A stretch of 64,000 nt of DNA. Origin: an uncultured Gemmatimonadota bacterium (GTDB lineage: Bacteria > Gemmatimonadota > Gemmatimonadetes > Longimicrobiales > Longimicrobiaceae). The stretch lies in the NCBI GenBank assembly GCA_902805735.1, contig CADCTW010000001.1, positions 85,213-149,212 of the forward strand. The letters run 5' to 3'. Shown here in pieces: positions 1 through 8,562 of the stretch. Each line of letters starts with the position of its first letter. The stretch's first letter is position 1. The position numbers and the translations under genes were made by a program. The notes beneath the pieces are model-generated. The model made no database searches and was not told the DNA's origin. It saw only the letters and a program-made list of their open reading frames with translations.

Positions 1-720
1 GTTGCGCGCGGACTGCTGCGACCCGTCCGTCTCCACGCGCGACAGCTCCAGCAGGTCCTCCAGCACGCTCTGCATCCCGTCCGCGTTGCGGGCGATGATG
101 TCGGTGAACTTTTCCCGCTGCCCGGCGTCCCCGCCCACCCACTCCTCGCGCAGCATCTCGTTGGCCCCGCGCACGGTGTTGATGCGGTTCTTCATCTCGT
201 GCGTGAGGGAGCGGTTGAAGGCGCGCAGCCGGTCTTCGCGCTCGCGCACGCGGGCCTCGGCCAGGGCGAGGAAGTGGTTGGTGGTGTACTGCTGGATCAC
301 CGCCACGGCGCGGAACACCCGGTGCGAGCAGGCCAGCAGCTCGGTGGGGGAGCAGCCGGGGCCCATCCGCTCGGCCGTATCGCTGAGGTGGTCGAAGAGG
401 ATCCCGCCCAGGATCTCGTACTCCTTGAGGATCTGGTGCGCTTCGAAGCCCTGCGCGTGGCGGAGGGCGCCCAGCTCCATCGCCTTGGCCACCACGGGGA
501 CGTCGGCGGTGATCTCGGCGGCGCTGTTCTCCAGGTAGTCCGCGATGCCGTCCACCAGCAGGGGGACGTGGTTCAGCAGCTCTTCCGAGGGAAAGACGTG
601 CGTGGGATGTAGCGCCACGCGGTCCGCGATGCGCTCCAGCCAGCGGCCCACGAGCTCCTCGCGCGCGTCGCGGACACTGTGGGCCATCGCCTGCGCAACG
701 GGTTCGTCGGCGAAGATCAT
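1..720 (-). CDS. Sensor histidine kinase, N-terminal part (runs off the window)
   Basis: The gene reads leftward from an ATG at 720 and stays open to base 1, so its stop and catalytic end lie outside the window; 240 residues are visible. Residues about 15-150 form a helical region resembling the RsbRD N-terminal domain often found before histidine kinases. A short linker rich in Arg and Glu leads to a HisKA H-box (SLTHEMKNRINT, His174 the likely phospho-acceptor) and the second dimerisation helix ending near LLELSRVETDG. No membrane segment or signal peptide is seen, so it is probably a cytoplasmic kinase. The ATPase domain is presumed, not seen. Its response regulator is not in view. It is divergent in codon phase from the many shadow frames here but has the typical G/C third-position bias. 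Confidence 0.85.
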   Translation of the reverse strand, partial: MIFADEPVAQAMAHSVRDAREELVGRWLERIADRVALHPTHVFPSEELLNHVPLLVDGIADYLENSAAEITADVPVVAKAMELGALRHAQGFEAHQILKEYEILGGILFDHLSDTAERMGPGCSPTELLACSHRVFRAVAVIQQYTTNHFLALAEARVREREDRLRAFNRSLTHEMKNRINTVRGANEMLREEWVGGDAGQREKFTDIIARNADGMQSVLEDLLELSRVETDGSQQSARN

Positions 721-818
721 CGCTCTGGGCGGAACGGGAAAGCACGTGCAGCCCCCAGCCGGGGACAAGCCCGATTCGTCAGCGCAAGCGCCGTTCCGGT
801 GGGAAGAAACCGCATGGG

Positions 819-880
819 TCACACAGAGACACAGAGGCACAGAGGTAGGTTCTCCTCTGTGCCTCTGTGTCTCTGTGTGA
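819..880. repeat. Gene-end palindrome, complete copy
   Basis: Perfect 26-bp inverted arms begin TCACACAGAGACACAGAGGC and end in the reverse complement CTGTGTGA, around a 10-base loop. It sits between the kinase start and the doc stop codon, two bases from the latter. This is a reference copy of the window-wide family. Confidence 0.95.
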
Positions 881-882
881 GC

Positions 883-1275
883 TTATTGAAGGGGAGTGAC
901 ATGCCCGCGGAGCCACTCGACCAGCTGGTCTTCGCTCCGCCCGCCTGACGCGACTTCGGTCATCAGCACGACGACTTCCTCTTCCGGAGCGTCGACCTCG
1001 AAGCCGTTCAGGCCGAGGAAGACGTACATCGCCATGAACCCGACTCGCTTGTTCCCATCGACGAAGCCGTGGTTCTTTGTGAGGCCGAAGCCGTACGCTG
1101 CGGCGAGAGTCGCCAGATCCGACTCCTGCGAGTAGCCCCAGCGGTTCTGCGGCCGCGCGAGAGCGGAGTCGATCAGCCCCTCGTCACGCACCCCGTACCC
1201 CCCGCCGTGCTGACGGATCTGCTGATGGTGGATGGACTCGATCATCCGCCTCGACAGCCAGACAGGTTCAGCCAC
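883..1275 (-). CDS. doc: Doc-like Fic-domain toxin
   Basis: 130 residues, the usual length of death-on-curing toxins. The signature loop HGFVDGNKR (residues about 69-77) matches the Doc variant of the Fic motif, with Lys where true AMPylating Fic proteins have Gly. Phage P1 Doc uses this loop to phosphorylate EF-Tu, so a translation-blocking kinase role is expected from the family but is not shown here. The N-terminal helix carries IHHQQIRQHGG and RDEGLIDSALARPQN, both typical of Doc. It lies 9 bp downstream of an AbrB-type antitoxin gene on the same strand, a standard antitoxin-first order. No frameshift or missing catalytic residue is seen. Confidence 0.9.
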   Translation of the reverse strand: MAEPVWLSRRMIESIHHQQIRQHGGGYGVRDEGLIDSALARPQNRWGYSQESDLATLAAAYGFGLTKNHGFVDGNKRVGFMAMYVFLGLNGFEVDAPEEEVVVLMTEVASGGRSEDQLVEWLRGHVTPLQ

Positions 1276-1284
1276 GCCCGAATG

Positions 1285-1512
1285 CTAGTTCGCCAGCTCG
1301 CGGAGCGCGTTCCGGTACTTCCGCGCGCCACGGTCGTAGATCTCCATCGCCCGGTCGAAGTCCGGATCGTACGGAGTGAGTTTCACGCCGTCGTCGGTAT
1401 CCACGATGCAGAGAGAGTCCCCCTCGCGCATCTGGAGCCTCTCGATCACTTCTTTGGGGAGGGTCACCCCGAGGGAGCCACCCATCTTCCGCAGCGTAGT
1501 CTTCTTCGTCAT
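1285..1512 (-). CDS. AbrB/MazE-family antitoxin
   Basis: 75 residues. The first 45 form a SpoVT/AbrB swapped-hairpin DNA-binding fold (LRKMGGSLGVTLPKEVIERLQMREGD), the usual fold of MazE-like and VapB-like antitoxins. The C-terminal tail (about residues 50-75, charged and helical) would wrap the toxin. It precedes doc by 9 bp, so the two are almost certainly co-transcribed. A perfect 10-bp inverted repeat lies just upstream of the start and is the likely autoregulatory operator. Doc toxins are classically paired with Phd antitoxins, but AbrB-type partners also occur. Confidence 0.88.
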   Translation of the reverse strand: MTKKTTLRKMGGSLGVTLPKEVIERLQMREGDSLCIVDTDDGVKLTPYDPDFDRAMEIYDRGARKYRNALRELAN

Positions 1513-1528
1513 ACCGAGCCTTTGCGCA

Positions 1529-1554
1529 GCGAGTTATACAGAAATATAACTCGC
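1529..1554 (-). promoter_or_regulatory. Palindromic operator/promoter of the Doc-AbrB module
   Basis: GCGAGTTATA, six bases, then TATAACTCGC: a perfect 10-bp inverted repeat ending 17 bp before the antitoxin start. Both arms contain TATA-type -10 material in otherwise very GC-rich DNA, so operator and promoter probably overlap. Autorepression by the AbrB-type antitoxin is inferred. Confidence 0.65.
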
Positions 1555-1577
1555 CGCGCTTCCGGGGACCAGGCGTG

Positions 1578-2390
1578 TTACTCCACGATGTCGCGGGCGC
1601 GGTCGATGAGGCGGCGGGCGCCGCGCTGGACGCCGGAGAGGCCGCCGCGCACGCGGTCCGTGAAGCCGCCGCCGTCGTCCTGGTGCAGGGAGTGCCAGCG
1701 GGGGCGGCCGGGCTCGGAGATGCGCTCGAGCACCTCTTCCACCTCCACCTCGCGGTCGTGGTCCAGGCCCGCGTAGTGCACCGCCAGGTCGGCCTGGGCG
1801 ATGATTCCCACCAGGCGCCCCTCGCCGTCCACGATGGGGACGCGGCGCACCCGCTCGCGGCGCATCACGTCCATCACCTGGCGCACGGAGGCGTTGCGGT
1901 TCACGGTGGCCACGTTGGGCGTCATGCACTCGGCCACCGTGGCCGAGCCGCCGAGGCCCCTCGCCATGCCGCGCACCACCAGGTCGCGGTCGGTCACCAC
2001 GCCGCGCACGCGCCGCACCTCCGGGTCGTCCACCACGGGGAGGATGCCGACGTCCAGCTCCGCCATCAGCGTGGCGACCTCGGCGAGGGTGGTGTGGGGG
2101 GTGACGGCCTCCGGGTTCTCGGTCATGATGTCGCGGGCGCGCTCGTTGCCGCCGGTGCGGTTGCCGGGGGCGGGGGCGCCCCACTGGCGGCCCTGCGTGC
2201 CGCCGGGCTGGTTGCCGCGTCCCTCCTCGCCCTGCGCGGCGCCCGTCACCCAGCCGGAGTTGGTGCCGTACTCGCCGCCCCGCCCGTAGCCCAGGCCGCG
2301 GTCGGCGGGGCCGCCCTGGCCGTAGACCGGCGGGCGCCCGCGGCCGCCGGGGTTCTCGCTGCTGTTGAAATCTTTTCCATACCGAGCCAT
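1578..2390 (-). CDS. CBS-pair domain protein with Gly-rich N-terminus
   Basis: 270 residues from ATG 2390; the same frame is open further upstream, but the sequence there is the antisense of a subtilase gene, so the ATG at MARYGKDFN is chosen. Residues 1-82 are low-complexity and rich in Gly, Asn, Arg and Gln, probably disordered. Two CBS motifs follow (about 86-140, ARDIMTENPEAVTPHTTLAEV; about 150-210, VAECMTPNVATVNRNASVRQV), the arrangement that binds adenosyl ligands and acts as an energy or redox sensor. The C-terminal 60 residues are charged and basic. No enzyme domain is attached, so its output is unknown. It is transcribed away from the adjacent S8 peptidase gene. Confidence 0.88.
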   Translation of the reverse strand: MARYGKDFNSSENPGGRGRPPVYGQGGPADRGLGYGRGGEYGTNSGWVTGAAQGEEGRGNQPGGTQGRQWGAPAPGNRTGGNERARDIMTENPEAVTPHTTLAEVATLMAELDVGILPVVDDPEVRRVRGVVTDRDLVVRGMARGLGGSATVAECMTPNVATVNRNASVRQVMDVMRRERVRRVPIVDGEGRLVGIIAQADLAVHYAGLDHDREVEVEEVLERISEPGRPRWHSLHQDDGGGFTDRVRGGLSGVQRGARRLIDRARDIVE

Positions 2391-2525
2391 GGTCGCCTCC
2401 GTCCGTGCGGTTTCGAATCGATTCGTCGCACCGGGGGCGCCCGGCAAGTTGTGCACCGGTGCGCGCGTCACGCCGCCGTCATACCTTGCCGCCACACCCC
2501 ATCCATCCCCGCATCTCCCCGGCCC

Positions 2526-3272
2526 ATGACGAGCGACCCCATGGAACCACCGGCCCGTTTCCGCGACGCGCTGGGCGGCGCGACGGGGCGCGGGGTGCGC
2601 GTGGCGGTGATCGACACGGGGTGGGACCGCTCCCTGGCCGACCCGCGCGTCCTCCCCGGCGCCGGCTTCGTGAGTCCCGACGGCGACTTCTCGCTCGCGG
2701 CCAGCGACGACGACCACGACCGGCTGGGCCACGGCACCGCCTGCGCCAGCCTGGTCCTCCGCCTGGCGCCCGGGGCGGAGATCGTGCCCATCCGCGTCTT
2801 CGGCGGGCGGCTGGAGACGTCGGCGGAGGTGCTGGTGGCGGCGGTGGAGTGGGCGGCGGACCAGGCGCTCCCCCTGGTGAGCCTCAGCCTGGGAACCCGG
2901 CTGGAGAGCGCCCGCGCCCCCCTCCTCGCCGCGTGCGAGCGGGCGGTGCGGGCCGGTGCCACCCTGGTCGCCACCGCCCCGAACCGCGCCGCGCCGCCCT
3001 ACCCCGCTGCCTTCCCCCAGGTGATCGGCGTGGACGCGGACCGCTTCCCCTCCCCCTGGCACTTCCGCTACCGCCCGGCCGACGCCATCGAGTGCACGGC
3101 GTCGGGCCACGAACAGCGCCTCCCCTGGCTGCGCGGGCGCGAGGAGGTGAAGTCCGGCTCCTCCTTCGCGACGCCGCACATCACGGGCATCATCGCCCTG
3201 ATCCTGGAGCGGCACCCCGGCGCACCGCCCGCCCGCATCCGCGAGATCCTGGCGCGGCTCGCGTTACGGTAA
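2526..3272 (+). CDS. Subtilisin-like (S8) serine peptidase, short form
   Basis: 248 residues. The catalytic triad is visible: Asp30 in VAVIDTGWD, His69 in GHGTACA and Ser213 in SGSSFATPH, with Asn153 as likely oxyanion residue. There is no signal peptide and no I9 propeptide, and the protein is shorter than secreted subtilases (about 270 residues for the mature core), so it is either intracellular or uses a non-classical route. The reading frame is open upstream, but the ATG at 2526 lies just after the region shared with the divergent CBS gene; a second ATG (2541) is possible. Confidence 0.85.
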   Translation: MTSDPMEPPARFRDALGGATGRGVRVAVIDTGWDRSLADPRVLPGAGFVSPDGDFSLAASDDDHDRLGHGTACASLVLRLAPGAEIVPIRVFGGRLETSAEVLVAAVEWAADQALPLVSLSLGTRLESARAPLLAACERAVRAGATLVATAPNRAAPPYPAAFPQVIGVDADRFPSPWHFRYRPADAIECTASGHEQRLPWLRGREEVKSGSSFATPHITGIIALILERHPGAPPARIREILARLALR

Positions 3273-3337
3273 CGGCAGTCTCAACTGGAGACACGGTTAC
3301 ACGTAGAGGAAAGCGTAAGTTGTGACGCGTGGGCCGC

Positions 3338-3366
3338 TTGACGAACGGGGGCGGCTCGCATACCGT
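3338..3366 (+). promoter_or_regulatory. Candidate sigma-70-type promoter of the GH26-like gene
   Basis: TTGACG, a 17-bp spacer, then TACCGT, about 65 bp before the start codon. The -35 is good; the -10 matches TATAAT at only three positions. Confidence 0.35.
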
Positions 3367-3431
3367 TCACATCCGCGCGACTCCCTACCCCTCCGCGCGC
3401 GCACGAGCCTCCCGGCCCGGAAGCATCCCCA

Positions 3432-4481
3432 ATGTTCTCGCATTCCGCACGCGTCCGCGCGGCCGCCATGGCCGTGCTCGCCCTGGCTTCGTTTCCGCGA
3501 TCCGCGCACGCGGACCCGCTCTTCGACGCGCCCCTCTTCAACCGCCCCTTCTACATCGGCGCCTACCTGGGCGACACCGACACCCGCGGCGAGGCCGTGG
3601 AGTCGGGGATCGGACGCTTCGCCCGCATGGTGGGGAAGCGTCCCGCGTTCGTGAAGACCTTCCACGACCTGGACGTGGACTTTTCCGACCGGGGGTGGGG
3701 CGGGCAGCTCGTGCGCCGCACGGTGGCCGCGGGCTCCACGCCGTACCTGGCGCTGGACCTGCGCTTCCGCGGCGCCCCCGCGCGCGGGCTGCTGGACGCC
3801 ATCAACGCCGGCCGCGCGGACGCGCAGCTCGCGCGGATGGCGCGCGGGCTGGCCGGGGTGCGCGGCACGGTGCTGATGGCGCCGGGGTGGGAGATGAACG
3901 GGCGCTGGGACTACGCCTGGCAGGGCATCTACAACGGCGAAGCCGCCGCGCCGGCCAGGTACGTGGCCGCCTTCCGCCGCATCGTCACCATCTTCCGGCG
4001 CGAGGGCGCGCACAACGTGAAGTGGGTGTTCAGCCCCAACGTGGGCAACCCGCTGGCGCGCCGCTCGGCGGGCCCGTCGCACTGGAACTGGTACGGCCAC
4101 TACTACCCGGGCGACGCGTTCGTGGACTACCTGGGGCCGCACGGCTACAACGGCCCGTCCGTGTGGGGCGGCGCCTACCAGACCTTCGCCACGGTGTTCA
4201 ACGGCCGCGACTCGGACAACATCCTCTCCGACCTGGAAGCCCGCTACCCGCGCAAGCAGATCATCATCGGCGAGTTCGCTTCGCAGGAGGCGCGCGGCTT
4301 CGACAAGGGCGCGTGGATCAACGAAGCGTTCGCCACCCTCCGCCAGCACCGCAACGTGATCGGCGCGATCTGGTTCCACACCCGCAAGGAAGCCGACTGG
4401 CGCATCGACTCCAGCCGCGCCTCCGTGGAAGCCTTCCGCACCGTGATGCGCGACCCCAACGTGCGCGACTCGTTCCGGTAA
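3432..4481 (+). CDS. GH26-like glycoside hydrolase (beta-mannanase type), secreted
   Basis: 349 residues with an N-terminal signal peptide (hydrophobic stretch AAMAVLALASF, cleavage near AHA-DP). The fold signature is that of clan GH-A family 26: acid/base Glu154 in APGWEMNGRWDYAW and nucleophile Glu281 in IIIGEFASQ, with the aromatic platform HWNWYGHYYPGD between them. GH26 enzymes cut beta-1,4-mannan or mixed-linkage glucan; the substrate cannot be told here. Single domain, no carbohydrate-binding module. It stands alone between the subtilase and the FHA gene, and a gene-end palindrome follows 10 bp after its stop. Confidence 0.82.
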   Translation: MFSHSARVRAAAMAVLALASFPRSAHADPLFDAPLFNRPFYIGAYLGDTDTRGEAVESGIGRFARMVGKRPAFVKTFHDLDVDFSDRGWGGQLVRRTVAAGSTPYLALDLRFRGAPARGLLDAINAGRADAQLARMARGLAGVRGTVLMAPGWEMNGRWDYAWQGIYNGEAAAPARYVAAFRRIVTIFRREGAHNVKWVFSPNVGNPLARRSAGPSHWNWYGHYYPGDAFVDYLGPHGYNGPSVWGGAYQTFATVFNGRDSDNILSDLEARYPRKQIIIGEFASQEARGFDKGAWINEAFATLRQHRNVIGAIWFHTRKEADWRIDSSRASVEAFRTVMRDPNVRDSFR

Positions 4482-4491
4482 ACAGCCGGGC

Positions 4492-4554
4492 TCACACAGA
4501 GACACAGAGGCACAGAGAACAAGTTCTTCTCTGTGCCTCTGTGTCTCTGTGTGA
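4492..4554. repeat. Gene-end palindrome, complete copy
   Basis: Complete copy with 26-bp arms and an 11-base loop, 10 bp after the GH26-like stop codon and 56 bp before the FHA gene. It could insulate the cell-wall cluster from upstream transcription. Confidence 0.95.
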
Positions 4555-4609
4555 GCCCGGCCCTGATATTGCGAGCACGCCCCGTCTGAAACCCGACCTC
4601 GGACCCGGC

Positions 4610-5326
4610 ATGCTCAACGCATTCAGAAAGATCCTCCGCCCCACCCTCCGGCAGCAGCTGGAGGATGGCGTGCGCGAAGCCCTCCGGCGCTACGCGGACC
4701 GCCGCACGGCGCCCGACCTGCGCGTGTACGTATCCACCGACCTGGTGCCCGGCGGCGTCAGCGAGGGGATGTGGGCGCGCGACGAGGCGGACCACCTCCG
4801 CCGCTTCTCCGCCCAGTGGGCGCAGGACAACGGGATCGCCCGCGCGGGGCTGCGCGTGGAGGTGGTGCTGCTCGACACGAAGCGCGAGTTCGCCTTCGTG
4901 AAGCCGCTGGGGCTGGAGCAGCCGGCACCCGAGCCCGCACCCGCCCCCCGCCCGGCCGCCCCGCGCGGCCCGGACCGCGCCATGGTGGCCGCGCCCCCGC
5001 CCCCCGCCTCCGCCCACCCCGCGGGCGGCGCCGTGCTGGAGGTGGTCGCGTCCGAGACGGTCCGAGACCCCATCCAGGTGCAGGGCGAGCTGGTGGTGGG
5101 ACGCAAGAACGAGCCGGGGGTCTTCGCCCTGGGGGACCGCTACATGAGCGGCCGCCACGCCCGCTTCGCCCAGCGCGGCGGGCAGGTGACGGTGACCGAC
5201 CTGGACTCCAAGAACCGCACCTTCGTCAACGACACCCCGCTGGTGCCGCACCAGGAGCAGCCGCTGGCCCCGGGCGACACCATCCGCATGGGGAACACCG
5301 TTCTCCGCCTCGCCCGCTCAGGCTGA
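4610..5326 (+). CDS. FHA-domain protein, FhaA-like (DUF3662 + FHA)
   Basis: 238 residues. Residues 1-100 resemble the N-terminal domain of actinobacterial FhaA (DUF3662: FRKILRPTLRQQLEDGVREALRRY and LRVYVSTDL). A Pro/Ala linker (105-140) leads to an FHA domain (about 145-235) with the phosphothreonine-binding loop residues VGRKNEPG, SGRHARF and DSKNRTFVN. FHA domains read phosphothreonine, so it should bind substrates of the kinase encoded 6 kb downstream. It is the first gene of the cell-wall cluster, 3 bp before the PBP gene. Start ATG 4610 is used; the frame is open upstream but that sequence overlaps the GH26-like gene antiparallel in phase. Confidence 0.88.
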   Translation: MLNAFRKILRPTLRQQLEDGVREALRRYADRRTAPDLRVYVSTDLVPGGVSEGMWARDEADHLRRFSAQWAQDNGIARAGLRVEVVLLDTKREFAFVKPLGLEQPAPEPAPAPRPAAPRGPDRAMVAAPPPPASAHPAGGAVLEVVASETVRDPIQVQGELVVGRKNEPGVFALGDRYMSGRHARFAQRGGQVTVTDLDSKNRTFVNDTPLVPHQEQPLAPGDTIRMGNTVLRLARSG

Positions 5327-5329
5327 CCC

Positions 5330-6904
5330 GTGCTGGACACTCTGCTCAACCTGGGGCTGCGCGCCCTGTACCTCCTCTTCGGCGTGGGCGCCTTCCTGGC
5401 GATCCTGCGCTGGAGCGTCACGGCCGTGCGCGAGAAGCGCGAGCGCTGGGCCGTGTTCCTGGCGTTCGGGATGCTGCTGCTGGCCGGTGTGTACGCCGCC
5501 GGGCACGCGCTGATCCTGGCCAACCGCGAGTACATCGAGGAGGGGCGCGAGCGCTACGCCCGCTTCGGCGATCCGCGCGCCTCCGAGATCAACCGCGGCG
5601 ACCTGCGCGGGTGGCTCCTGGACTGCACGGGGAAGGACGAGAACGCGCTGGCCCGGTACGGGATGCGCGACGGCGAGGTGCAGCGCGTGTACCCGCTGGG
5701 GGAGGCCGGCGCCAACCTGCTGGGCGGCGGGGCGGACGCGGACCAGCGCGACTACACCATCGAGCGCATCTTCGCGGAGCGGCTGCGCGCCCCCAAGAAC
5801 TTCCGCGAGCGCACCGAGCTGCACGCGGCCGGGGAGGACATGCAGCTCACCCTGTGCGCGGACGCCACGCGCCAGGCGTACTCGCTGCTCAGGACCTCCG
5901 GTTTCCCCGGCGTGGTGGTGATGCAGGACGTGAAGACGGGGGCCATCGTGGCCTACACCTCCACCGGCACGGCCGAGCAGGCGCCGCTGGGGATCAAGCG
6001 CTACACGCTCCCGGGGTCCGTCTTCAAGCTGGCCCTTTCCGCGCTCTGGTGGGACAGCGGGATGGGGGACCGGTGGATGCCGTGCCCCGAGTACATCCAG
6101 GTGGGGAACCGCAAGATCCGCAACTTCGAGAGCAAGGCATACCCGCCGATGGAGATCCCGCGGCGGATGCTGGTGGTGTCGTGCAACACGCAGGCGATCG
6201 CCATGGCGTTCCAGATGCGCCAGCAGCTGGGCGAGGAGGCCTTCGCGGACGCCTACCGCCGCTACGGCTTCATCCCCTACTCCGGCGACGCGCCGGCGGA
6301 GAAGGCGGCGGAGTTCTGGAACACGTCGTCGGACCGGTGGGCCAGGCGGATGACGCCGCCGCCCAACCGCGTGCTCTTCCGCACCAAGTTCAACCCGTTC
6401 GACTGGGCGCAGATGGCCATCGGGCAGGGGCCGGTGGACGTGACCCCGATCGCGGTGTCGCGCTTCATCCAGGCCATCGGCAACAACGGGGTGATGCTGC
6501 CGCCGACCTTTGAGCAGGAGCGCCTGGCGGAGCGTCCCGAGGGGCGCGAGATCATGAAACCGGCCACCACGCGCAAGCTGCAGGAAGCCATGCTCCAGGT
6601 GGTGGACACGGGGACGGCCGTGAGCGTGAAGCCGGTGCTGAGCAACCTCACCTGGGACCTGGGGGGGAAGACGGGGACGGTGGACATCCGCCGCGGCCAG
6701 CGGCCGGACGGGTGGTTCGCCGGGCTGATCCACGGGCCGGACGGGCAGCCGCGCTACACCATGGTGGTGTACCTGCAGCAGGCCGGGCAGGGCGGGCGCG
6801 CCCCCGCCGCCGTGGCCGCCGCCATGACGCGGTGGATGGCGATGCGCGAAGACGGGCAGGGGGCCATCCGTCCGCCCCGCATGGCCGCGCGGGGGGGCCG
6901 CTGA
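5330..6904 (+). CDS. pbpA: Class B penicillin-binding protein (PbpA/FtsI-like transpeptidase)
   Basis: 524 residues starting at GTG 5330, 3 bp after the FHA gene. Two hydrophobic segments near the N-terminus (about 10-28 and 42-63) anchor it in the membrane; actinobacterial PbpA has one. The D,D-transpeptidase motifs are complete: SVFK (Ser230 nucleophile, Lys233), SCN (284-286) and KTG (447-449). A PBP dimer domain before residue 150 is short and not clearly recognisable. It cross-links peptidoglycan and normally works with a SEDS glycosyltransferase, which is exactly the next gene (1-bp TGATG overlap). At 524 residues it is close to the usual class B length. Confidence 0.9.
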   Translation: MLDTLLNLGLRALYLLFGVGAFLAILRWSVTAVREKRERWAVFLAFGMLLLAGVYAAGHALILANREYIEEGRERYARFGDPRASEINRGDLRGWLLDCTGKDENALARYGMRDGEVQRVYPLGEAGANLLGGGADADQRDYTIERIFAERLRAPKNFRERTELHAAGEDMQLTLCADATRQAYSLLRTSGFPGVVVMQDVKTGAIVAYTSTGTAEQAPLGIKRYTLPGSVFKLALSALWWDSGMGDRWMPCPEYIQVGNRKIRNFESKAYPPMEIPRRMLVVSCNTQAIAMAFQMRQQLGEEAFADAYRRYGFIPYSGDAPAEKAAEFWNTSSDRWARRMTPPPNRVLFRTKFNPFDWAQMAIGQGPVDVTPIAVSRFIQAIGNNGVMLPPTFEQERLAERPEGREIMKPATTRKLQEAMLQVVDTGTAVSVKPVLSNLTWDLGGKTGTVDIRRGQRPDGWFAGLIHGPDGQPRYTMVVYLQQAGQGGRAPAAVAAAMTRWMAMREDGQGAIRPPRMAARGGR

Positions 6905-8562
6905 TGGCGCTCCGCGACCTCCTCCGCCGCGGCGCGCGCTCGGACGAGCCGCGCGGGCCCGTGGGCGTGCAGATCGGCCTCAAGACGCACAACCGCCCTT
7001 CGGCCGAGCGCAGCGGGCGCGTGATCCCCGGCCTGCTCTGGTGGGGGCTGCTGCTGGGCGTGGTGTTCTACGTGCTGGCCCACCTTTCCATCGCCATGGA
7101 CGTGTGGCCGGTGCACGGCACCTCGATGGGGGCGGGGGCCACCTTCGTGCGCGACATGGCCGCGCTGGGCGCGTGGCTCCTCCTGCTGGTGGTGCTCCGC
7201 AAGATCGGCTACCGGGGGAGCTGGCCGGTGGTGGTGCTCCCCATCATCATCTTCTGCATGGCGCGGCCCTCCGTCTTCCAGACCTTCACCGACCCGTCGT
7301 ACCAGGCGCCGGCGGGGCGGAAGGCGGAGGCCAACGACCTCAAGGCCACGCGCTCGCGCCTTTCCACCATCGAGCGCGCGTACTCGCCGGAGCGCAAGCA
7401 GGCCGTCTTCCAGGGGCCGCCGCCCCCCCTTCCCGATCCGTTCGCCCGGGCGATGGAGGGGCAGACGCGGGGGCCGCTGATCCCGCGCATCCTCACCTAC
7501 CTCCCCGTCTTCACGGCGCCGCTGGCGCTGCTGGTGGGGTACCTGCTGGCGCGGCGGGGCTGGCTGCTGCGGTGGGTGCGCGACCGGCGATTGTGGTTCT
7601 TCGCCCCGGCCATGATCCTGTTCTTCGGCCTGGCCTTCGCGCCCGGGGCGCGCACCACGGGGAAGGTGTTCGGCACGACGCCGTGGGAGCTGCTCCTTCC
7701 GCTCTTTATCGGGGTGTGGGCGGCCACGCTGGCGGACGACGCGTACAACCTGGGGCAGATCGGGCAGGCGTTCAGGCCCCAGCGCGTGCTGCGGCTGGTG
7801 CTGTACGGCGCCATCCCGCTGATCCCCTTCCTCATCATCCACGAGCTGGGCCTGTCGGTGGTGATGGCGGGGAGCATGGCGGCGATGCTGCTGGTGGGGA
7901 CGCGGCGCGGGTGGTGGGCGGGGCTGATGCTGGGCGTGTGGGCGCTGCTGGTGTTCGCGGCGTTCAGCACGGACCCACGCTCCATCCAGCGCCTGAACCT
8001 GGCGTACCAGCCGTACCAGGACCTGGAGTCGCTCCCGGAGCAGCAGGCGCAGCGCTGGGGCGAGCGGGCCAACTTCCAGATCAAGCTGTTCGACGCCAAC
8101 ATCCTGGAGGGCGGGCTGCTGGGCGAGGGCGCCGGCCGCGGCCACCCGGAAACGGCGCCCAACGCGGCGGACGACGGCTACATCACCACCATCGCGGCGC
8201 ACTGGGGATTGGCGGGGGCGGTGGCGCTGGTGCTCGTGTACACCTATTTCATCATGCAGATGCTGGGCGTGGCCGTGCGCGAGCCGGGGGCGTTCGAGCG
8301 CACCATGGTGACGGGGCTGGCGCTGCTGATCGGCATCCCCTTCTGGCTGGCGACGCTGGGCGGGATCCGGGTGATCCCGCTGACGGGCGTGGTGGCGGCC
8401 TTCGCGGCGCACGGCGGCTCCAAGCTGCTGGCCGCGGCCATCGGCGTGGGGATCATCGCGGGGATCAGCCACCGCAGAACCGAGGAGGAACGTCTGGAGC
8501 ACGCACTCGCCTCGCCCGTGGAGGGCGGTGAAACCGCGGCGACGGGGGTCCGCATCGTATGA
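6904..8562 (+). CDS. FtsW/RodA/SpoVE-family (SEDS) glycosyltransferase
   Basis: 552 residues from ATG 6904, overlapping the PBP stop by one base. About ten hydrophobic segments are seen; the second half has the SEDS features, including the FLIIHELGLSVVM helix and the large loop with FQIKLFDANILEGGLLGEGAGRGHPETAPNAADDGYITTIAAHWG, which corresponds to the active-site region between the late TM helices. SEDS proteins polymerise lipid II into glycan strands with a partner class B PBP. The N-terminal half has an unusual soluble loop of about 90 residues (roughly 135-225). Whether it serves elongation (RodA) or division (FtsW) cannot be decided. Confidence 0.88.
   Translation: MALRDLLRRGARSDEPRGPVGVQIGLKTHNRPSAERSGRVIPGLLWWGLLLGVVFYVLAHLSIAMDVWPVHGTSMGAGATFVRDMAALGAWLLLLVVLRKIGYRGSWPVVVLPIIIFCMARPSVFQTFTDPSYQAPAGRKAEANDLKATRSRLSTIERAYSPERKQAVFQGPPPPLPDPFARAMEGQTRGPLIPRILTYLPVFTAPLALLVGYLLARRGWLLRWVRDRRLWFFAPAMILFFGLAFAPGARTTGKVFGTTPWELLLPLFIGVWAATLADDAYNLGQIGQAFRPQRVLRLVLYGAIPLIPFLIIHELGLSVVMAGSMAAMLLVGTRRGWWAGLMLGVWALLVFAAFSTDPRSIQRLNLAYQPYQDLESLPEQQAQRWGERANFQIKLFDANILEGGLLGEGAGRGHPETAPNAADDGYITTIAAHWGLAGAVALVLVYTYFIMQMLGVAVREPGAFERTMVTGLALLIGIPFWLATLGGIRVIPLTGVVAAFAAHGGSKLLAAAIGVGIIAGISHRRTEEERLEHALASPVEGGETAATGVRIV

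Noticed and set aside
1534..2184. Open frame over the CBS gene on the same strand in another phase
   Set aside because: Arg/Pro/Gly-rich with no motif; the CBS reading has recognisable domains.
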